From NCBI GenBank assembly GCA_022561255.1, contig JADFRO010000101.1, positions 1 to 9,036 on the forward strand: a DNA stretch of 9,036 nucleotides, given 5' to 3'. A model generated the notes under the pieces. It was not told the origin of the DNA. It did not search any database and saw only the letters and a program-made list of their open reading frames with translations. Both the position numbers and the translations under genes were made by a program. Every line of letters starts with the position of its first letter. Position 1 is the stretch's first letter. The stretch is from Planctomycetota bacterium (GTDB lineage: Bacteria > Planctomycetota > Phycisphaerae > UBA1845). This document shows positions 6,181 through 9,036 of this stretch, in pieces.

Positions 6181-7008
6181 TTACGGCCCGATGCCGATCG
6201 GGGATTGTGCGCCCGTGGGATCGTCATGAAAATGACGTTCCCACCAGGGATGGAACCGCGCTGTGAACTTGTTGTACTCCTCGGAGACGACGATGATGTT
6301 GTTCGCACGGGCAACGTTCTCGGGCGGCCGATGAAGCGTCGCGGAGATCGACAGCTCCGTAGCACCTCGAATGATCGTCAGGTCAACGACGGCGCCGGGG
6401 CGAAGATCACGGATAATGAAGCTGAAACTGTTTGAGATGCCTCGCCCGGTGCCTTCGACCGGCTTGCCGTTCAGAGCGATGATGACGTCGTCTTTTGCTA
6501 CACCGGCGTGAAAGGCTCCGGTATCGTCAATGACGCCGGCCACGAGCACACCGACACGCCCTTCGGGCAGTTTGGTGTCAAAGCCTTTGGGAAGCCGCGC
6601 GTTCGGGCGGCCGGGCTCATACGGCCTCATGCTGATGCCGAGGAATCCGTGCTTGTCCAGAACGTGGTGATTCAGGTAGGAAGTCCGCACGATCTGTTCG
6701 ATGCGCAATCGCGTTTCGAGATCGTCGGATCGGTGGTAGGCGGTGCGAAGTCTGTTCATCGCGGGTGCGCCGACTTGGATGAGACCCTGCGTGGCCGCCT
6801 GGCGCGCCTCATAGGATGCGGAGCCCAATCGGACGATCCAGCCATCGACCTTGACGGCTGTAGGTTCGTCCAAGGACAGCTCGAATTCCTCACCCGCAGG
6901 GACAACGTCCGCACGTGCGTCCAGGGGAGGGAGTTGTCCAGAGGCGAACGGTGCCCGAGCAAACACCGCCGCTAGGATCGCTAGTAAAAACCGCGCTTCT
7001 GCGTACAT
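6181..7008 (-). CDS. secreted HEAT-like and PDZ domain protein
   Basis: This 275-residue protein begins with a Sec signal peptide (1-24, ending FASGQ), so it should act in the periplasm or at the cell surface. Residues 57-108 (WIVRLGSASYEARQAATQGLIQVGAPAMNRL...DLETRLRIEQIV) form a HEAT-like helical pair of a kind frequent in planctomycete proteins. A PDZ domain follows (about 118-228). It opens GFLGISM, contains VLVAGVIDDTGAFHAGVAKDDVIIALNGKPV, with the canonical 'A..AG...GD.I...NG' logic (here KDD), and ends GAVVDLTIIRGATELSISATL. The C-terminal 45 residues are His/Trp-rich (FHPWWERHFHDD) and of unknown role. No protease domain is present, so it is more likely an adaptor or scaffold than a DegP/HtrA enzyme. 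It is transcribed alone from a promoter at 7054-7080 and has only a weak ribosome-binding site. Confidence 0.88.
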   Translation of the reverse strand: MYAEARFLLAILAAVFARAPFASGQLPPLDARADVVPAGEEFELSLDEPTAVKVDGWIVRLGSASYEARQAATQGLIQVGAPAMNRLRTAYHRSDDLETRLRIEQIVRTSYLNHHVLDKHGFLGISMRPYEPGRPNARLPKGFDTKLPEGRVGVLVAGVIDDTGAFHAGVAKDDVIIALNGKPVEGTGRGISNSFSFIIRDLRPGAVVDLTIIRGATELSISATLHRPPENVARANNIIVVSEEYNKFTARFHPWWERHFHDDPTGAQSPIGIGP

Positions 7009-7053
7009 GGCAGGATTGACCTACGTTGCGAGAGCCCCTAATCCACCGGTAAG

Positions 7054-7080
7054 ATTATAACATCGCCGCGAGCGAAGCAA
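7054..7080 (-). promoter_or_regulatory. extended -10 promoter of the PDZ gene
   Basis: On the minus strand a perfect TATAAT (7059-7054) is preceded by TGT, making an extended -10 (TGnTATAAT). A weak -35 TTGCTT (7080-7075) sits at a short 15-base spacing, which extended -10 promoters tolerate. The transcript start is expected near 7047, about 38 bases before the ATG. The upstream edge lies five bases from the tandem repeat at 7085. Confidence 0.6.
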
Positions 7081-7084
7081 ACGT

Positions 7085-7136
7085 GAGGGTGCCCCATCCT
7101 TCGCCAACAGGAGGGTGCCCCATCCTTCGCCAACAG
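7085..7136 (+). repeat. perfect 26-bp tandem duplication
   Basis: Bases 7085-7110 and 7111-7136 are identical, head to tail, each running GAGGGTGCCCCATCC to GCCAACAG. The unit is the 5' arm and loop of the palindromic element that continues to 7150, so the duplication doubled one arm. This is the kind of product expected from replication slippage. Confidence 0.95.
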
Positions 7137-7219
7137 CGAAGGGTGGGGGATGGACGAAATTCCGGGGCTGTCGTTTGGTCAATCCGTCCCCCACCCTTGC
7201 TGCGCAAGAATGGGGCACC
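7088..7219. repeat. inverted pair of palindromic elements (BIME-like), family 2
   Basis: Unit 1 reads GGTGCCCCAT (7114-7123) to GGGTGGGGGA (7141-7150) and folds into a 12-bp hairpin (7118-7129 with 7137-7148, one G-U) around the loop CCAACAG. Unit 2 lies inverted after a 36-base linker. TCCCCCACCC (7187-7196) is the exact complement of 7141-7150, and ATGGGGCACC (7210-7219) that of 7114-7123. Its own hairpin uses CCCCA/TGGGG and CTTGC/GCAAG. An extra copy of the left arm (7088-7097) comes from the tandem duplication. The pair lies between the divergent PDZ and phosphofructokinase genes. No gene is seen in 7009-7367. Confidence 0.8.
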
Positions 7220-7294
7220 AGTGCAAACGCAAGCGGGAACGATCCGGTGTGCGGGAACGGCTGAGGCCCCTGCGCTTGCCCTGCCGAAGCGGAG

Positions 7295-7323
7295 TCGACC
7301 GGGGCAGTCGGCCTGCCGATAAT
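7295..7323 (+). promoter_or_regulatory. candidate promoter of the phosphofructokinase gene
   Basis: TCGACC (7295-7300) and GATAAT (7318-7323) are separated by 17 bases, in a short AT-rich dip. The transcript start would be near 7330, with a leader of about 38 bases. The -10 is good, the -35 mediocre. Confidence 0.45.
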
Positions 7324-7367
7324 ATAGAGGTTGTGTACCGACGGCGAAGTCGACAAGGACAGCATCC

Positions 7368-8729
7368 ATGAAACAACCGACGATGGGCATCGTTGTGGGT
7401 GGCGGGCCGGCGCCCGGAATCAACGGGGTGATCGGCGCCGCCGCCATCGAGGCGGTTAACAACGGTCTCCGCGTCGTCGGTATCTACGACGGCTTCAGTC
7501 ACCTCGTCAGCGACGATTTCGACGCGAACACACACACGCGAACGCTGAACATCAAGGAGATGAGCCGCATCCATTTTGACGGCGGATCAATCCTGCGCAC
7601 CGCGCGAGCCAGCCTCCTCGATCAGAAGGCACTTGAAACGTCGACGGTCGTTCAGCCGGATCGCGACAGGGTCGAGCGCGTGGTTACCAATCTGCGGGGA
7701 TTGGGCGTCACGCACTTGCTCACGATCGGGGGTGACGATACGGCGCTGAGCGCGCGCTTCGTTGCGGAGCATTCGGGCGGAAGGATCCGTGTGGTTCACG
7801 TTCCCAAGACGATCGACAACGACCTTCCGCTTCCGGGAGACATCCCCACGTTCGGTTTCAGCACGGCGAGACACGTAGGCGCAAGCATCATCGCCAGCCT
7901 GATGGAAGACTCGCGTACGACCAGCCGGTGGTATGTGGTGGTCACAATGGGGCGTAACGCGGGGTTCTTGGCCCTTGGAATCGGAAAATCCGCCGGGGCG
8001 ACGATCACACTCATTCCGGAGGAGTTCGGTGAGTCCACAACCGTTCACGACGTAGCCGACATCCTCGAGGGGGCGATGCTCAAGCGTCGAACGATGGGTC
8101 GCCGTGACGGCGTGGCGGTCCTGGCTGAGGGAATCGCGTACAAACTAGGGGATCAAAAAGAGCTATCGAACTTACTTGGCAAAGACGTACCCGTCGACGC
8201 GGCCGGTCACCCCAGACTTTCCGAAGTACCGCTCGCGCAGATTCTCAAGGAGGAGCTTTGCCGACGTTTCGCTGAGCGCGGGGATTCGATCACAATCGTG
8301 GGGCACGTGCTGGGTTACGAGCTGCGGTGCGCCAAACCGAAGACTTCGGACCTGGGTTACACGCGTGATCTGGGCCACGGCGGCGTGCGGCTGCTCCTGG
8401 ACTCGACGATGGAGCTTCCGCCGGGCGTCATGGTAACGATGCAGAACGGCAACCTCGTGCCGATGTCCTTCGAGGACATGATTGATCCGACCACAAATCG
8501 CACGCGCGTCCGAACCGTCGATCTGGAAAGCTACTCCTACAGCGTCGCTCGCGCGTACATGATCCGCCTGGAGAAGGCCGATTTCGAATCGCCTGCGGCG
8601 CTAGCGGCACTCGCCAGCGAAGCGAAGATGACGCCGCACAAGTTCCGCGAACGGTATGAGCACGTCGTTCGCGAAGATTCGGTGTCGGACGCCGCCAGGC
8701 GGGCTTGTCCCATCGTGCTCACGACGTAG
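7368..8729 (+). CDS. pfp: phosphofructokinase, pyrophosphate-dependent type by active-site residues
   Basis: The enzyme phosphorylates fructose 6-phosphate to the 1,6-bisphosphate, the committing step of glycolysis, in the cytoplasm. The N-terminal GGGPAPGING (11-20) is the phosphate-binding loop. TIGGDDT (119-125) carries Asp124 where ATP enzymes have Gly (E. coli GGDGS), and PKTIDND (146-152) carries Lys147 where E. coli has Gly. Both changes are the accepted markers of PPi use, which makes the reaction reversible. Asp150 is the expected catalytic base; MGRNAGFLAL (194-203) and GHVLGYELR (312-320) form the sugar-phosphate site. At 453 residues it is longer than E. coli PfkA (320), as in the long PFK lineages. 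The start is supported by AAGGA eight bases upstream. It is transcribed alone from the promoter at 7295-7323. Family is certain; phosphoryl donor is an inference from two residues. Confidence 0.92.
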   Translation: MKQPTMGIVVGGGPAPGINGVIGAAAIEAVNNGLRVVGIYDGFSHLVSDDFDANTHTRTLNIKEMSRIHFDGGSILRTARASLLDQKALETSTVVQPDRDRVERVVTNLRGLGVTHLLTIGGDDTALSARFVAEHSGGRIRVVHVPKTIDNDLPLPGDIPTFGFSTARHVGASIIASLMEDSRTTSRWYVVVTMGRNAGFLALGIGKSAGATITLIPEEFGESTTVHDVADILEGAMLKRRTMGRRDGVAVLAEGIAYKLGDQKELSNLLGKDVPVDAAGHPRLSEVPLAQILKEELCRRFAERGDSITIVGHVLGYELRCAKPKTSDLGYTRDLGHGGVRLLLDSTMELPPGVMVTMQNGNLVPMSFEDMIDPTTNRTRVRTVDLESYSYSVARAYMIRLEKADFESPAALAALASEAKMTPHKFRERYEHVVREDSVSDAARRACPIVLTT

Positions 8730-8794
8730 CACGGTATCCGAGTACGGAAGACGCTCAAGTGTCGCTATGTCTACGGCCTCTGCGAACCGAAGTT

Positions 8795-8822
8795 GCCGCC
8801 GCAGCGTATGGATCACGGCGGC
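8795..8822. terminator. weak candidate two-way terminator hairpin
   Basis: GCCGCCG (8795-8801) pairs with CGGCGGC (8816-8822) around a 14-base loop, between the phosphofructokinase stop (8729) and the convergent gene, whose stop codon (8815-8813) lies in the loop. There is no T-tract on either side, so this is only a position-based suggestion. Confidence 0.2.
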
Positions 8823-9036
8823 GCAGAGTATTGCAAGCACGCCCGTGGACCCTGGCAGGTTGACCCTTGCCCTTGATACGTCCCGCCCTGCTCCGTGCAT
8901 CCACACTGGGTCATCCCCGGTATGCATTGGGTTCCGACGCAGCAAGCACCACGAAAGATAATCCCCTCGCATTCGTCGGGAATGCCGTTGTTGTTGAAAC
9001 AGTCCGAGCCCGTTCCGCACCCCGGGACGTTGCAAT
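8813..9036 (-). CDS. C-terminal part of a secreted cysteine-rich planctomycete-type protein
   Basis: An open minus-strand frame enters from beyond base 9036 and stops at 8815-8813, leaving 73 visible residues with 11 cysteines. It reads CNVPGCGTGSDCFNNNGIPDECEG and then GACCVGTQC..........CGC..QGGTYQGQGSTC. The first block resembles the 'D.NNNGIPDECE' acidic loop that is common near the ends of planctomycete extracellular proteins and similar to thrombospondin type 3 or dockerin calcium loops. The second is a small disulfide-rich module often found beside it. The cysteine and Asp/Asn content points to an exported, calcium-binding, disulfide-stabilised surface protein. The signal peptide and main domain are outside the window, so no function can be given. 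An overlapping frame on the same strand running from the edge to 8601 is Arg-rich and penetrates the phosphofructokinase gene; I judge it the shadow. Confidence 0.8.
   Translation of the reverse strand, partial: CNVPGCGTGSDCFNNNGIPDECEGIIFRGACCVGTQCIPGMTQCGCTEQGGTYQGQGSTCQGPRACLQYSAPP

Noticed and set aside
5535..6365. A 276-residue minus-strand frame antisense to the SRAP gene.
   Set aside because: It covers the whole conserved SRAP gene on the opposite strand and is Arg-rich; it looks like a shadow, not an overlapping gene.
7085..7219. The repeats considered as a small CRISPR array or an insertion sequence end.
   Set aside because: There are no unique spacers between the two 26-bp copies, no cas gene, no transposase and no target-site duplication; the mirror-image palindromes fit a REP-like pair.

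Overview
The window looks like chromosomal DNA from a GC-rich member of the Planctomycetota, possibly Phycisphaerae-like. The best taxonomic clue is the protein fragment at the right edge. It carries an 'NNNGIPDECE' calcium-binding-like motif followed by a GACC...GGTYQGQGSTC cysteine-rich module, a combination I associate with secreted planctomycete proteins. A HEAT-plus-PDZ secreted protein, a TTG start with a strong Shine-Dalgarno site and abundant REP-like intergenic palindromes fit the same picture. I see no phage genes, transposase, CRISPR array, tRNA or rRNA.

Layout, left to right. 1-540 (-) is a bacterial PH-domain membrane protein cut by the window edge. 592-1704 (-) is nadA, quinolinate synthase, the probable first gene of a nadA-PH operon with a good sigma70 promoter at 1785-1813 and a short foldable leader. 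1774-2204 has no confident gene. It holds the nadA promoter, a divergent sigma70-like promoter (1863-1890), a strong ribosome-binding site in front of a seven-codon TTG reading frame, nested hairpins, and a second promoter candidate in front of a 94-residue unknown protein (2205-2489, +). 2490-2648 separates convergent genes and holds an inverted pair of REP-like palindromes.

2649-5191 (-) is a two-gene operon of exported amidohydrolase-family paralogues with a 2-base gap between them. The upstream copy keeps the metal-binding residues of the family. The downstream copy has lost three of them. A further copy of the same REP-like element, in inverted orientation, lies beyond the other end of this operon (5360-5384). 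5517-6176 (+) is an SRAP/YedK abasic-site DNA-protein crosslinking protein. It meets, tail to tail with only 4 bases between stops, a secreted HEAT-PDZ protein (6181-7008, -). The divergent region 7009-7367 holds an extended -10 promoter for the PDZ gene, a perfect 26-bp tandem duplication, a second unrelated family of inverted palindromic elements, and a promoter for the next gene. 7368-8729 (+) is a phosphofructokinase with the residues of the pyrophosphate-dependent type. 8813-9036 (-) is the C-terminal end of the cysteine-rich secreted protein.

The genes are mostly metabolic or envelope housekeeping functions (NAD synthesis, glycolysis, periplasmic hydrolysis, DNA damage tolerance) rather than one pathway. 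I did not find a convincing new multi-gene defence or mobile system. The parts most worth a second look are the metal-site-degenerate amidohydrolase beside an intact one, the two families of REP-like paired elements, and the structured leader with a mini-reading-frame at 1863-2015.
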